In this document: positions 10,435 to 19,360 of the stretch, piece by piece
How positions within the stretch are numbered: position 1 is the stretch's first letter
Layout: each line of letters begins with the position of its first letter
NCBI GenBank assembly: GCA_902775895.1
Contig: CACYNO010000002.1
Coordinates: forward strand, 170,915 to 234,914
Length of the DNA stretch: 64,000 bases
Reading direction: 5' to 3'
From: an uncultured Lachnospiraceae bacterium
GTDB lineage: Bacteria; Bacillota; Clostridia; Lachnospirales; Lachnospiraceae
Notes under the pieces: model-generated
What the model was told of the DNA's origin: nothing
The model's input: only the letters and a program-made list of their open reading frames with translations
The model's database searches: none
Program-made: the position numbers and the translations under genes

Positions 10435-10473
10435 AAGACCCCGCTATTTATACCAAAGGAAAGGAGAAAGCAA

Positions 10474-13074
10474 ATGAAGAAAGGATTTAAGATATTTGCC
10501 ATACTGACGGCACTGGCTATGATGATAAGCCTGATCCCGGCCAGCAGTTTCGCAAATGATGATGTTATGAAGTTCTCGGTGACCGTCATTAAAGGTAAAG
10601 CCGATAAGGATAATGCAGAGGTCGGGGAAGAGGTAAAGATTACTGCAAGTACCCCGGATCCCGGAAAGTTCTTTAGATGCTGGGAGAGCAATGCTGATAT
10701 TGCATTTTATATGCCAACATATCCTGAAACCGGCTTCGCAATGATCAAAAGCAATGTGACGGTCACGGCGACCTACGGGGATGTGCTGATCGGAGACATC
10801 GCTGATCAGGAGTACACCGGTGAGACATTAACGCCGGAGGTTAGTGTGGCGCTTAATGGCGTGGAAAAGGATTTGTTTGAGGGAACAGACTATGATGTAA
10901 GCTTCAAGAATAACGTGAACGCCGGCACCGCCACTGCAACCGTGACACTTAAAGGTGATTGGGTGGGAAGTGGCAGCAAAGATTTCAAGATCACTCCCGC
11001 CGATATCTCAGATGCGCAGATCACGGTTGAAGATCAGGTGTATGACGGTTCGGAGCTTGAGCCGGTGCCAACGGTGACCTGGCACGGAAATGTTGTAAGT
11101 GATGGTGACTACAAAGTTGAGTACAAAAACAATGTGGATGTGGGCACGGCAACTGTTACCGTCACAGGTAAGCAAAACTTTAAGGATACAACCGGTAAAA
11201 GCGAAACCTTTAATATCACTAAACGCCCGATCACATTTACCGGTGTTTCGGAGACAAAGGAGTACACAGGATCTGAGATAGAGATAACCGTCCTTGAGAT
11301 AGTCGGTCTGGCAATAGACCATACCCACAACGTATTATTTTCCGCAACGGGGATCAATGCGGGGAAATACGAAGGTATGATCACGCCTGTAAAGGACGTG
11401 GTAATAAGGAGCGGCGGCACGGATGTAACAAAGAACTATGATGTGGCTGTGGAAAACGGTGCACTTACCATAGACCCAACCGATGAACCTTTCGAGATCA
11501 GCTTAGAGGGTTCAGAGTACACCTACGACGGTACCGGAAAAGCCATAACCAACAGCCCGGCGAGTACGGCAAAGACAGGTACGACAAGTTTTGCATATTC
11601 ATTCGAAAAAGACGGGGAATATGTCGATGATCTCTCAAGCCTTACCAAGACCGAGGTGGGAACTTACACAGTCTATGTGATGGCGACTAATCCCAATTAC
11701 AGCAAGGATGCCACAACCACCGCGACCCTGACGATAAACAAACGCCCGGTTAATTTTACAGGCAAGTCAGAGACTAAAGAATACACAGGCTCAGAGATAG
11801 AGATATCCACAGTAGAAGAGGAAGGCCTTGCAAAAGACCACACGCATAATGTGACATTTTCCGCAAAGGGTACCGATACCGGAGAGTACGAGGGTACCAT
11901 AACACAGGTGAAGGATGTGGTAATAAAGAGCGGAGAGGCTGATGTGACGGCAAATTATGATATCACGGTAACGAATGGTACATTGACTATCCAACAGGAT
12001 CCGGAGAAGAAGTTAGAAGTATCCCTGAAAGGCGGGACATTTGTCTACGACGGAAGGACGCATTCACTACCCGACGGAGCCACCACCAATGCATCCACCG
12101 GGGAAACAAAGATAGAGTACAGTAAGGACGGAGAGGCATGGACTGACGACTTTACAAGTCTGACCGCCACAAACGTAGCTGACAGCTGCACGGTAAAGGT
12201 GCGCGCCACAAACCCCAACTATGCAAACACAGCCGAAGGCAGTGCAAACCTTACTATAGAAGCTGCCAAGGCGACCATTACAGTAGCAGATGCAAAAAAG
12301 GTTAAGGGAGAGGCGGATCCTGTTTTCACCGGAACAGTGGAGGGCCTTGTGGCCGAAGGGGATCTGGGTGCTATCACATACAGACGAACTAACACAGGTG
12401 AGTTACCGGGGACTTATAAGAGCGTGATCACGGCAGATCATACCGCCAACGGAAACTACCATGTGACGGTAAATGACGGCAGCTTTACAATTGAGCCCGC
12501 AAAAGCAGCTGTATATGGGGTAGTCTCCGGAGAAGGAAGTTCTTGGACAGAAGATGCAAGCGGTACATTAACATTTGTTTTCAAACGAAGTGAAAATGAT
12601 GAAGACACGTATGACCGTTTTATCGGAGCCAGATATGATGGTAAACCCCTGACAAAGGAGGATAATAAAGGAATACCAAACTGGACAGCACATAAGGGAA
12701 GCCTGATCATCGACCTGCAGCCCACATTTTTGGAGACTCTTGAAGCGGGCAGGCACACCCTGACCGCAATGTTTGATGACGGCAGTGCGACGGCGGAATT
12801 TTTCATCAGGGAGAAAGAAAGGCCAACAGAAGAGCCGACGGAGGAACCAACAGAAGAACCGACAGAAACCCCGACGGAAGCTCCGACAGAGAAGCCGTCT
12901 GATGATAATAAAAAGCCGGAGCCTGAAAAAGAAGAACAGAAACCTGCTGCTCCTAAGAAGTCGGCTGAGACGGGAGATACAGGAAACGCATGGATCTGGT
13001 GGATAATGATCCCGGCAGCAGCTACAGGGATCATAGCTACGGTGATATTTACTAAAAAGAAAGCCGGGAAATGA
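10474..13074 (+). CDS. MBG-repeat cell-wall-anchored surface protein
   Basis: The 866-residue protein has a Sec signal peptide (MKKGFKIFAILTALAMMISL, cleavage probably after SSFA), several MBG-type/Ig-like repeats opening YTGxxLTPEV, YDGSELEPVP and SETKEYTGSEIEI, a PTEEPTE-type stalk (~775-800), and the sorting signal SAETGD, then the hydrophobic WIWWIMIPAAATGIIATVIF and KKKAGK. Two ~165-residue units are near-duplicates (KRPITFTGVSETKEYTGSEIE and KRPVNFTGKSETKEYTGSEIE). A near-C-terminal ~90-residue domain (GVVSGEGSSWTEDASGTLTF) resembles modules found in other Clostridia surface proteins, but I cannot name it. Start ATG 10474 follows AAAGGAGAAAG. Inferred role: adhesin or surface-layer component sharing a sortase with the preceding giant protein. 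Confidence 0.85.
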   Translation: MKKGFKIFAILTALAMMISLIPASSFANDDVMKFSVTVIKGKADKDNAEVGEEVKITASTPDPGKFFRCWESNADIAFYMPTYPETGFAMIKSNVTVTATYGDVLIGDIADQEYTGETLTPEVSVALNGVEKDLFEGTDYDVSFKNNVNAGTATATVTLKGDWVGSGSKDFKITPADISDAQITVEDQVYDGSELEPVPTVTWHGNVVSDGDYKVEYKNNVDVGTATVTVTGKQNFKDTTGKSETFNITKRPITFTGVSETKEYTGSEIEITVLEIVGLAIDHTHNVLFSATGINAGKYEGMITPVKDVVIRSGGTDVTKNYDVAVENGALTIDPTDEPFEISLEGSEYTYDGTGKAITNSPASTAKTGTTSFAYSFEKDGEYVDDLSSLTKTEVGTYTVYVMATNPNYSKDATTTATLTINKRPVNFTGKSETKEYTGSEIEISTVEEEGLAKDHTHNVTFSAKGTDTGEYEGTITQVKDVVIKSGEADVTANYDITVTNGTLTIQQDPEKKLEVSLKGGTFVYDGRTHSLPDGATTNASTGETKIEYSKDGEAWTDDFTSLTATNVADSCTVKVRATNPNYANTAEGSANLTIEAAKATITVADAKKVKGEADPVFTGTVEGLVAEGDLGAITYRRTNTGELPGTYKSVITADHTANGNYHVTVNDGSFTIEPAKAAVYGVVSGEGSSWTEDASGTLTFVFKRSENDEDTYDRFIGARYDGKPLTKEDNKGIPNWTAHKGSLIIDLQPTFLETLEAGRHTLTAMFDDGSATAEFFIREKERPTEEPTEEPTEEPTETPTEAPTEKPSDDNKKPEPEKEEQKPAAPKKSAETGDTGNAWIWWIMIPAAATGIIATVIFTKKKAGK

Positions 13075-13087
13075 TTGACCAAGATCA

Positions 13088-13140
13088 AACCGGCAATTAG
13101 CGCCGGTTACGGGAGATAAAAAATACTTCCCACTTTTTTT
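13088..13140 (+). terminator. Probable terminator after the MBG protein
   Basis: A 7-bp stem (AACCGGC with GCCGGTT) is followed by a weaker GGGAG/CTTCCC hairpin and eight T. The T tract belongs to the weaker second hairpin, so efficiency is uncertain. Confidence 0.5.
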
Positions 13141-13155
13141 TGCATGAGTTATAAT
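13128..13155 (+). promoter_or_regulatory. Promoter of guaA
   Basis: TTCCCA at 13128-13133, 16-bp spacer, TATAAT at 13150-13155. It overlaps the T tract of the preceding terminator. Only ~30 nt of leader remain, leaving no room for a purine riboswitch. Confidence 0.5.
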
Positions 13156-13189
13156 GTAAAGTCAGAAAAAGGGCAGATTGGAGATCATC

Positions 13190-14173
13190 ATGGAAGAAAA
13201 TAAAAGACCGAAAGACATGAAAAGAATAGATAACCCTGAGCTTGCGGAAAGCTTCATTGCAGAGCAGGTGAAAAAAGTAAAAGCGCAGGTGGGAGATAAA
13301 AAGGTGCTTCTTGCACTGTCGGGAGGCGTGGACTCATCGGTGGTGGCGGCATTACTTATCAAAGCCATCGGGAAAAACCTCGTGTGTGTCCATGTAAACC
13401 ATGGACTTCTGCGAAAGGGCGAGCCTGAGCAGGTAGTTAAGGTTTTCAGGGATGAAATGGACGCAAACCTTATCTATGTTGATGCTTCCGAGAGATTTTT
13501 AAGCAAGCTGGAAGGAGTGGAAGATCCCGAGCAGAAGAGAAAGATCATCGGTGCCGAGTTTATTGAGGTTTTTGCGGAGGAAGCCGCAAAGCAGGAGGGG
13601 ATAGAGTTCCTCGCCCAGGGAACCATTTACCCGGATATCCTGGAGAGCGACGGCGTAAAGGCCCATCACAATGTGGGCGGACTTCCAAAAGACCTGCAAT
13701 TTGAGCTGGTAGAGCCGGTAAGGCTTTTATATAAGGATGAGGTTCGTATGGTGGGAAAGACCCTGGGTCTTCCCGACAGCATGGTCTACCGTCAGCCCTT
13801 CCCGGGTCCGGGTCTCGGCGTAAGATGTCTGGGTGCCATAACCCGCGACAGACTGGAAGCAGTCCGTGAATCCGATGCTATCCTCAGGGAGGAATTTGCA
13901 AAAGCCGGACTTGAGGGCAAGGTTTGGCAGTACTTTACGGCAGTACCTGATTTCAGATCCGTGGGGGTATCAGCTGACGGGAAACGCAGCTTTGCATATC
14001 CCGTGATAATACGTGCGGTAAATACCGTGGATGCCATGAGTGCCACCATAGAAGAAATACCTTATGATCTGCTGGGCAGGATAGTGGAGCGCATCACCAG
14101 TGAAGTGGAAGGTGTGAACAGGGTACTTTATGACCTGACACCGAAACCCGTGGGGACGATAGAGTGGGAATAA
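13190..14173 (+). CDS. guaA: GMP synthase, ATP-pyrophosphatase subunit only
   Basis: The 327-residue protein corresponds to the ATP-PPase and dimerisation domains of GMP synthase, which converts XMP to GMP with ATP and ammonia. The PP-loop LSGGVDSSV lies near residue 40; [22 protein letters not shown], the [10 protein letters not shown] signature and the C-terminal [13 protein letters not shown] are all present. Standard bacterial GuaA is ~510 residues with an N-terminal class I glutamine amidotransferase; none is encoded here or next to it, as in archaeal two-subunit GMP synthases. ATG 13190 is chosen over an in-frame TTG at 13178 because GGAG at 13180-13183 fits the ATG. A bidirectional terminator follows. 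Confidence 0.93.
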   Translation: MEENKRPKDMKRIDNPELAESFIAEQVKKVKAQVGDKKVLLALSGGVDSSVVAALLIKAIGKNLVCVHVNHGLLRKGEPEQVVKVFRDEMDANLIYVDASERFLSKLEGVEDPEQKRKIIGAEFIEVFAEEAAKQEGIEFLAQGTIYPDILESDGVKAHHNVGGLPKDLQFELVEPVRLLYKDEVRMVGKTLGLPDSMVYRQPFPGPGLGVRCLGAITRDRLEAVRESDAILREEFAKAGLEGKVWQYFTAVPDFRSVGVSADGKRSFAYPVIIRAVNTVDAMSATIEEIPYDLLGRIVERITSEVEGVNRVLYDLTPKPVGTIEWE

Positions 14174-14203
14174 TAAACAGACCGGTATTATAAGTGCATA
14201 AAA

Positions 14204-14249
14204 ATACCCCGGTGTCTGACTTAAAGTGTCAGTAACCGGGGTGTTTATT
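14204..14249. terminator. Bidirectional terminator between guaA and rubrerythrin
   Basis: ACCCCGGT at 14206-14213 pairs with ACCGGGGT at 14235-14242, extended by an inner CTGAC/GTCAG stem; T-rich on both outgoing strands. It separates two convergent genes. Confidence 0.85.
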
Positions 14250-14257
14250 TATTAAAA

Positions 14258-14797
14258 TTAGAAGTATCTGTCAAGTAATCCTTTGAAGGCTTTGCCGTGG
14301 CGGGCTTCGTCTCTTGCCATCTCATGAACGGTGTCATGGATAGCATCAAGACCCTGCTCCTTAGCCATCTTTGCAAGCTCAGTCTTTCCTGCGGTAGCGC
14401 CGTTCTCAGCTGCTACTCTCATCTCAAGGTTCTTCTTTGTTGAGTCTGTAAGAACCTCGCCGAGAAGCTCTGCAAACTTAGCAGCATGCTCAGCCTCTTC
14501 AAAAGCAGCTCTTCTCCAGTATTCGCCGATCTCGGGATATCCCTCCCTGTATGCAACACGGCTCATTGCAAGGTACATACCAACCTCTGAGCACTCACCG
14601 TTGAAGTTCTCGCGAAGACCTTCGATGATCTTGGGATCAACGTCCTTAGCGATACCTACAACATGCTCTGCAGCCCATGCCATATCCCCGTCATCCTGCT
14701 TCTTAAACTTGGATGCAGGTGCCTGACAGACAGGACACTTTTCAGGTGGCTGGTCACCTTCGTGTACATAACCGCATACTTCACATATCCATTTCAT
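14258..14797 (-). CDS. rbr: Rubrerythrin / NADH peroxidase-type
   Basis: The 179-residue protein has an N-terminal short rubredoxin-like Fe(SCys)4 domain (CEVCGYVH...CPVCQAP, residues ~4-30) and a ferritin-like di-iron domain with an [10 protein letters not shown] motif (~93-102) and DEARHGKAF (~164-172). Rubrerythrins reduce hydrogen peroxide in anaerobes using NAD(P)H through rubredoxin-type donors; cytoplasmic. ATG 14797 is preferred to an ATG 18 nt upstream because AAAGGAGAT fits only the downstream one. The promoter carries a PerR/Fur-type palindrome, and a PerR-like gene lies immediately upstream, so peroxide-inducible control is inferred. Confidence 0.92.
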   Translation of the reverse strand: MKWICEVCGYVHEGDQPPEKCPVCQAPASKFKKQDDGDMAWAAEHVVGIAKDVDPKIIEGLRENFNGECSEVGMYLAMSRVAYREGYPEIGEYWRRAAFEEAEHAAKFAELLGEVLTDSTKKNLEMRVAAENGATAGKTELAKMAKEQGLDAIHDTVHEMARDEARHGKAFKGLLDRYF

Positions 14798-14826
14798 ATC
14801 AATATCTCCTTTCAAAAATAAAAATA

Positions 14827-14856
14827 AGAGTGTCTACGTTCCTATTGTAGCACTCT
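14827..14856 (-). terminator. perR: perR terminator overlapping the rubrerythrin promoter
   Basis: Read on the minus strand, AGAGTGCTAC pairs with GTAG-ACACTCT and is followed by a T-rich run (TATTTTTATTTTT). The rubrerythrin -10 box TACAAT lies inside this hairpin, so only read-through RNA from perR, not the rubrerythrin transcript itself, can form it. Confidence 0.5.
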
Positions 14857-14871
14857 TTTTTAAAAAGTCAA
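14844..14871 (-). promoter_or_regulatory. rbr: Rubrerythrin promoter
   Basis: On the minus strand TTGACT (14871-14866), 16-bp spacer, TACAAT (14849-14844). Confidence 0.75.
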
Positions 14872-14872
14872 T

Positions 14873-14891
14873 AATAATAATCGTTATTATT
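14873..14891. promoter_or_regulatory. PerR/Fur-type operator
   Basis: A 19-bp palindrome: AATAATAA, TCG centre, TTATTATT. It abuts the -35 box of the rubrerythrin promoter. Composition and architecture resemble PerR boxes (TTATAAT-N-ATTATAA), and a PerR-like gene is adjacent; binding is inferred. Confidence 0.6.
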
Positions 14892-14909
14892 TTATTTAAT
14901 TTCCCACTG

Positions 14910-15311
14910 TCACTTTTTTTTCTTACATTCATCACATATCCCGTAGAAAAATGTAACGTGACCCGTGATCTCTCCGCAGTCAGTATGCTTTCTGGCACCG
15001 TCAAGGATTTTTTTTTCGTAGTCGGCATCGTCCATCTCGATGTCTGCGATCTTACCGCACTCATTACATTGGAAATGGTAATGGGGCTTTAAGTTGCAGT
15101 CGAAGTGGACCGAGCCGTCACTGCAGGGGACGGTGATGGCCTCCCCTTTGTCCACCAGAAAGGAAAGATTCCTGTAGACCGTGCCCAGGCTGATCTTCGG
15201 ATACTCTTTTACCACATTGTTGTAAACCACTTCGGCAGTAGGGTGATCCTTTCTTGAATATAAAAATTCTTTGATGGCTTCCCGCTGCCTGGAAAATTTT
15301 ACCGCAGCCAT
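14910..15311 (-). CDS. perR: Fur-family peroxide regulator PerR
   Basis: The 133-residue protein has an N-terminal winged helix (KFSRQREAIKEFLYS...HPTAEVVYNNV...KISLGTVYRNLSFLVDKG) and a C-terminal dimerisation domain with the structural zinc pairs CNECGK and CDECKKK plus HFDCNLKPHYHFQC metal ligands. PerR senses peroxide by metal-catalysed histidine oxidation and represses peroxide-defence genes. ATG 15311 is chosen because GGAGG precedes it; an open extension to 15353 has no ribosome binding site. The next gene downstream on the same strand is rubrerythrin, the classical PerR target. A Fur or Zur assignment is possible, but the context favours PerR. Confidence 0.85.
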   Translation of the reverse strand: MAAVKFSRQREAIKEFLYSRKDHPTAEVVYNNVVKEYPKISLGTVYRNLSFLVDKGEAITVPCSDGSVHFDCNLKPHYHFQCNECGKIADIEMDDADYEKKILDGARKHTDCGEITGHVTFFYGICDECKKKK

Positions 15312-15389
15312 AACTTCCTCCGTTCCCAAAACAAAAACAATATTCATTATCAATATCTCTTATGATAATAAACCTTTTTCGGAAAAAAA

Positions 15390-16466
15390 TCAAACGGCGT
15401 CGATAATATCCACTATCTTTTGTATGGCGTTGTTCATTTCGCTTTTTTCCATCTTTTCTATATAAGACTCTTTGTTCAGATACAGATTGTTGATGGCGGA
15501 TAGAAATGTCTCGGGAGTAAGGTCTTCCTCCTCCAGGACATCCGAATAACCGCTGTTCTTAAAGGAAGCGGCGTTTAAGATCTGGTCTCCCCGGCTTGCG
15601 CTTGCGGGAAGGGGTATCAGGAGATTTGGCTTGTGAAGGGTAAGAAGCTCAAATATGGTGTTGGATCCGGCTCTTGAGATGACCAGGTCCGCCATTGCAA
15701 AAAGATCCTTCATCTCTTCATCGGCGTATTCAATCTGTACATATCCGCGTATATCATTATAACGTTCGTCGCCCTTTCCCTTACCGCAAAGGTGTACTAC
15801 GTTAAAAGTCTTTAAAAGCTCGGGAAGGATGCTCCAGAGAGCTTCGTTTAAGTTCTTTGCTCCGGTGCTGCCTCCCGTGACCAGGATCACGGGCTTGTTA
15901 TCCCCGGTAAGTCCCGTAAATCTGTGTCCGATGATACTGCTTCCTGCGATAAGCTCACTTCTTACGGGAGTTCCCGTAAGTACGGCTTTTTCCTCAGGCA
16001 CATACTTTATGGTCTCGGGGAAGGTGCAGCAGATGACCGATGCGTGGCGCATGGCTATCTTATTAGCAAGTCCCGGTGTTATGTCTGATTCGTGTATGAT
16101 CACGGGGATACCTAAATGTCCCGCAGCCACAACCACGGGGACGGATACAAAGCCGCCTTTGGAAAATACCACGTCGGGCTTAAGCTGGCGCAGTATTTTT
16201 TTTGCTTCATTGTATCCTTTGATAACACGAAAAGGATCGGTGATATTCTTTGCGCTCATGTAGCGCCTGAATTTCCCCGATGATATCTCGTAGTATCTTA
16301 TACGTTGTTTTCTGATAAGTTCTTTTTCTATTCCGTCCTTTGAGCCTATGTAGGCTATAAGGTATTCTTCAAGTCTAAGCTCGGGCAGCAGTGCGATATT
16401 TGGCATAACATGCCCTGCGGTGCCGCCACCCGTCATTACAAGACGGCGTTTTCTCTGAATGCTCAT
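15390..16466 (-). CDS. murG: Undecaprenyl-PP-MurNAc-pentapeptide GlcNAc transferase
   Basis: The 358-residue GT28 enzyme transfers GlcNAc from UDP-GlcNAc to lipid I, giving lipid II on the cytoplasmic face of the membrane. Visible motifs: GGGTAGH (residues 13-19), FSKGGFVSVPVVVAA, HESDITPGLANK, GGSTGAKNLN and the UDP-binding SRAGSNTIFELL...LIPLP. ATG 16466 follows GGAGGATTTTTT; the frame extends 75 nt upstream without a ribosome binding site. It is divergent from mtnN and separated by 102 bp. Not in a dcw cluster here. Confidence 0.94.
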   Translation of the reverse strand: MSIQRKRRLVMTGGGTAGHVMPNIALLPELRLEEYLIAYIGSKDGIEKELIRKQRIRYYEISSGKFRRYMSAKNITDPFRVIKGYNEAKKILRQLKPDVVFSKGGFVSVPVVVAAGHLGIPVIIHESDITPGLANKIAMRHASVICCTFPETIKYVPEEKAVLTGTPVRSELIAGSSIIGHRFTGLTGDNKPVILVTGGSTGAKNLNEALWSILPELLKTFNVVHLCGKGKGDERYNDIRGYVQIEYADEEMKDLFAMADLVISRAGSNTIFELLTLHKPNLLIPLPASASRGDQILNAASFKNSGYSDVLEEEDLTPETFLSAINNLYLNKESYIEKMEKSEMNNAIQKIVDIIDAV

Positions 16467-16506
16467 AAAAAATCCTCCGATTAAAACGATTTTAGCATGG
16501 TAAGAA

Positions 16507-16535
16507 TTGAAATAAAAGCATGGCTTTGATAAAAT
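16507..16535 (+). promoter_or_regulatory. Promoter of the mtnN-pgi-murI operon
   Basis: TTGAAA at 16507-16512, 17-bp spacer, TAAAAT at 16530-16535; ribosome binding site GGAGAAAAGGAT follows before ATG 16569. Confidence 0.65.
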
Positions 16536-16568
16536 TGACAAAATAATTAAATTTTCGGAGAAAAGGAT

Positions 16569-17270
16569 ATGACAGGAATTATCGGAGCAATGCAGGAAGA
16601 GGTTCAGGAGCTTGTGGAAGCCATGGAGGTGGAGAGGACCGAGACCAAAGCCGGCATGGAGTTTTTTTGCGGAACTCTTGAGGGTTGTGAGGCAGTGGTG
16701 GTGCGCTGCGGCATAGGCAAGGTAAACGCCGCCGTATGTACACAGATCCTTATTGATGATTTTGATGTTGACAGGATAATAAACACGGGGATAGCAGGAT
16801 CCCTTGATGCTTCAATAGACATAGCAGACGTGGTGGTGTCGGAAGATCTGGTGCATCACGACATGGATGCCACGGGATTCGGTTATCCCAAGGGTCAGAT
16901 CCCGAGAATGGATACTCTTTCATTTAAAGCAGAAGAAGAGATGATAGCGGATGCCCTGAGAGCCTGTGAGACGGCAGTTCCCCATATAGGTATACACAAG
17001 GGGAGGATAGTAAGCGGAGACCAGTTCGTATCGGATCCGGTAAAAAAGAAAGATATCATTGATAATTTCCAAGGGAAATGTACCGAGATGGAGGGCGCGG
17101 CCATTGCCCAGGCATCATATCTGAACGGTATTCCTTTCGTAGTCATAAGGACCATATCCGATAAGGCGGATGACAGCGCATCCATGGATTATCCGGAATT
17201 TGAAAAGATAGCCATAGCCAATTCGGTAAAGATAATAAGGGAATTTTGCAGGATTACAGCAGGCAGATGA
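16569..17270 (+). CDS. mtnN: 5'-methylthioadenosine/S-adenosylhomocysteine nucleosidase
   Basis: The 233-residue protein cleaves the glycosidic bond of MTA, SAH and 5'-deoxyadenosine, recycling SAM by-products. MTGIIGAMQEEV with the catalytic Glu near residue 12, the substrate motif MEGAAIAQ and the catalytic Asp in RTISDKADDS are all present at family-typical spacing and length (~230). First gene of a tightly spaced plus-strand run. Confidence 0.94.
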   Translation: MTGIIGAMQEEVQELVEAMEVERTETKAGMEFFCGTLEGCEAVVVRCGIGKVNAAVCTQILIDDFDVDRIINTGIAGSLDASIDIADVVVSEDLVHHDMDATGFGYPKGQIPRMDTLSFKAEEEMIADALRACETAVPHIGIHKGRIVSGDQFVSDPVKKKDIIDNFQGKCTEMEGAAIAQASYLNGIPFVVIRTISDKADDSASMDYPEFEKIAIANSVKIIREFCRITAGR

Positions 17271-17290
17271 TTGTTTTTTGAGAGGTGGAA

Positions 17291-18571
17291 ATGTCTGAGA
17301 TAAAGATCGATTTTTCAAACGCAGGAATTAGCGAAGAGGAATTATGTGCCTTTAAGCAAAAGGCGCTTGATGCGGCAAAGACCCTGACTGAAGGAACGGG
17401 TGCGGGAAATGACTATCTTGGCTGGGTGGATCTTCCCGTGGATTATGACAGGCAGGAGCTTGAAAAGGTGAAAAAGGCCGCCGAAAAGATCAGAAGCGAA
17501 TCGGAGGTTCTTGTAGTCATCGGTATCGGGGGTTCATATCTTGGGGCTAAAGCTGCAGTGGACTTCCTTACAAGAGGATCGAAGAAATCAGGACCGCAGG
17601 TGCTGTTTGCGGGAAATTCCTTCAGTACCGACAGCATTGCGGATATTATAGAGGCCATAGGAGACAGGGATTTCAGCATAAATGTCATCTCCAAATCGGG
17701 AACAACCCTTGAGTCTGCCATTGCCTTCAGGATCTTCAGGGAGCTTCTTGAAAAAAAATACGGTCCCGGGGAAGCGGTAAAAAGGATATATGCCACCACA
17801 GACAGGAACAAAGGCGTTCTGAAGGGCATGTCTGACAAGTTCGGCTATGAGACATTTACGGTACCGGAGGATATAGGCGGAAGATTTTCCGTACTCTCAT
17901 CTGTGGGGCTTCTTCCTCTGGCGGCTGCAGGAGCGGACGTGGAAGAGATACTTGCGGGGGCTGCATACATGAGAAACAGATGTCTTACCGAGGACTTCGA
18001 TACCAACCTGGCACTTCGCTACGCCGCCTTCAGACAGCTTATGCTGGAGAGGGGAAAAGAGATAGAAGTCTTTTGTATATTCAATCCTTCCATCGGGTCA
18101 TTTTCCGGATGGTGGAGACAGCTTTTCGGAGAGTCTGAGGGCAAGGACGGAAAGGGACTTTTCCCCGCATGTGTAACCTATTCCACGGACTTACATTCCA
18201 TAGGTCAGTATATACAGGACGGTAAAAGGATAGTATTTGAGACCATGCTTTATACCGAGAATTCCAATAACAGCCTGGTGATAAAGGAAGAGGAAAACGA
18301 TGATGACAGGCTGAATTATCTGGCGGGTAAGACTCTTTCCTATGTGAACAGATGCGCCGCAAAGGGCACGGGACAGGCTCATCTCCACGGTGGTACGCCT
18401 AATATCATGATAAGTTACGGTAAGAAAAATGAGGATTGTCTGGGAAGGCTTTTTTACTTCTTTGAATTTGCCTGCGGAGTCAGCGGATATATGCTGGGAG
18501 TCAATCCCTTTGACCAGCCGGGAGTGGAGCACTACAAGAAAAATATGTTTGAACTGCTGGAGAGACCATGA
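17291..18571 (+). CDS. pgi: Glucose-6-phosphate isomerase
   Basis: The 426-residue protein interconverts glucose-6-phosphate and fructose-6-phosphate. Phosphosugar-binding GIGGSYLGAKAAV (~77-89) and ISKSGTTLESA (~138), FSGWWRQLFGESEGKDGKG, and the C-terminal NPFDQPGVEHYKKN are characteristic. Length matches the short Gram-positive type (~430-450). ATG 17291 is chosen over GTG 17285 because the AGAGG sequence spaces correctly. It lies 20 nt after mtnN and overlaps murI by 4 nt (ATGA). Confidence 0.95.
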   Translation: MSEIKIDFSNAGISEEELCAFKQKALDAAKTLTEGTGAGNDYLGWVDLPVDYDRQELEKVKKAAEKIRSESEVLVVIGIGGSYLGAKAAVDFLTRGSKKSGPQVLFAGNSFSTDSIADIIEAIGDRDFSINVISKSGTTLESAIAFRIFRELLEKKYGPGEAVKRIYATTDRNKGVLKGMSDKFGYETFTVPEDIGGRFSVLSSVGLLPLAAAGADVEEILAGAAYMRNRCLTEDFDTNLALRYAAFRQLMLERGKEIEVFCIFNPSIGSFSGWWRQLFGESEGKDGKGLFPACVTYSTDLHSIGQYIQDGKRIVFETMLYTENSNNSLVIKEEENDDDRLNYLAGKTLSYVNRCAAKGTGQAHLHGGTPNIMISYGKKNEDCLGRLFYFFEFACGVSGYMLGVNPFDQPGVEHYKKNMFELLERP

Positions 18572-19359
18572 GAGTAGGAGTATTCGATTCGGGGCTGGGA
18601 GGGCTCACGGTACTGAACAAAGCCTTGGACATCCTGCCCGATGAACATTTTTTATATTTTGCTGATGTGGACCATGTTCCTTACGGAGAAAAGACGAGAG
18701 AGCAGATAGTGGAATTCGTGGACGGTGCGGTTGACTACATGGTAAATGAAGGCTGCAAAGCCATAGTCATCGCCTGCAATACCGCCACCAGTGCAGGTGT
18801 TGATTTCCTCAGGGAAAAATATGACTTTCTCCCCATCATAGGCATAGAGCCTGCAGTAAAGCCGGCGGTACTTCATTTCTCCGGTGGCAAGAGAGTCCTC
18901 GTGGTGGCTACGCCCATTACCGTCAAAGGTGAGAAGTTAAAGAGACTGATAGAGACTTATGATAAGGACCACATAGTGGACACCGTGGCGCTTTCCGAGC
19001 TGGTAAACTATGCTGAGAAAGGTATCTTTGACACGGATATTATCGTGCCCTATCTTCACGATGCGCTTAAAAATTTTAATCCGGATGACTACGGCGTGCT
19101 GGTCCTGGGCTGTACCCACTTTAATTTCTTTAAAGACAGCTTTAAGATCGTAATGCCCGGAGTACAGATCATAGACGGAAGCACGGGATCCGCGTCCTAC
19201 CTCAAGACCCGCATGGAAGAGGAAGGTCTTCTTGCCACAAAAGAAGACCGGACGGAAGAAGAAAAGGTGATCTATGTTGAGTCGGGAAGGCCTGTCACGG
19301 ACAAGGCGGAACTTGAAAAAATAGACAGGCTTTGCAAAAGATGGCGGGAGCTGAACTGA
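18568..19359 (+). CDS. murI: Glutamate racemase
   Basis: The 263-residue cofactor-independent racemase makes D-glutamate for peptidoglycan. FDSGLGGLTVL (residues 6-16), the first catalytic Cys in IACNTATSAG (~70), the second in LGCTHFNFF (~180), and DGSTGSASYLK are all visible. Start overlaps the pgi stop, implying translational coupling. Confidence 0.95.
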   Translation: MRVGVFDSGLGGLTVLNKALDILPDEHFLYFADVDHVPYGEKTREQIVEFVDGAVDYMVNEGCKAIVIACNTATSAGVDFLREKYDFLPIIGIEPAVKPAVLHFSGGKRVLVVATPITVKGEKLKRLIETYDKDHIVDTVALSELVNYAEKGIFDTDIIVPYLHDALKNFNPDDYGVLVLGCTHFNFFKDSFKIVMPGVQIIDGSTGSASYLKTRMEEEGLLATKEDRTEEEKVIYVESGRPVTDKAELEKIDRLCKRWRELN

Positions 19360-19360
19360 T

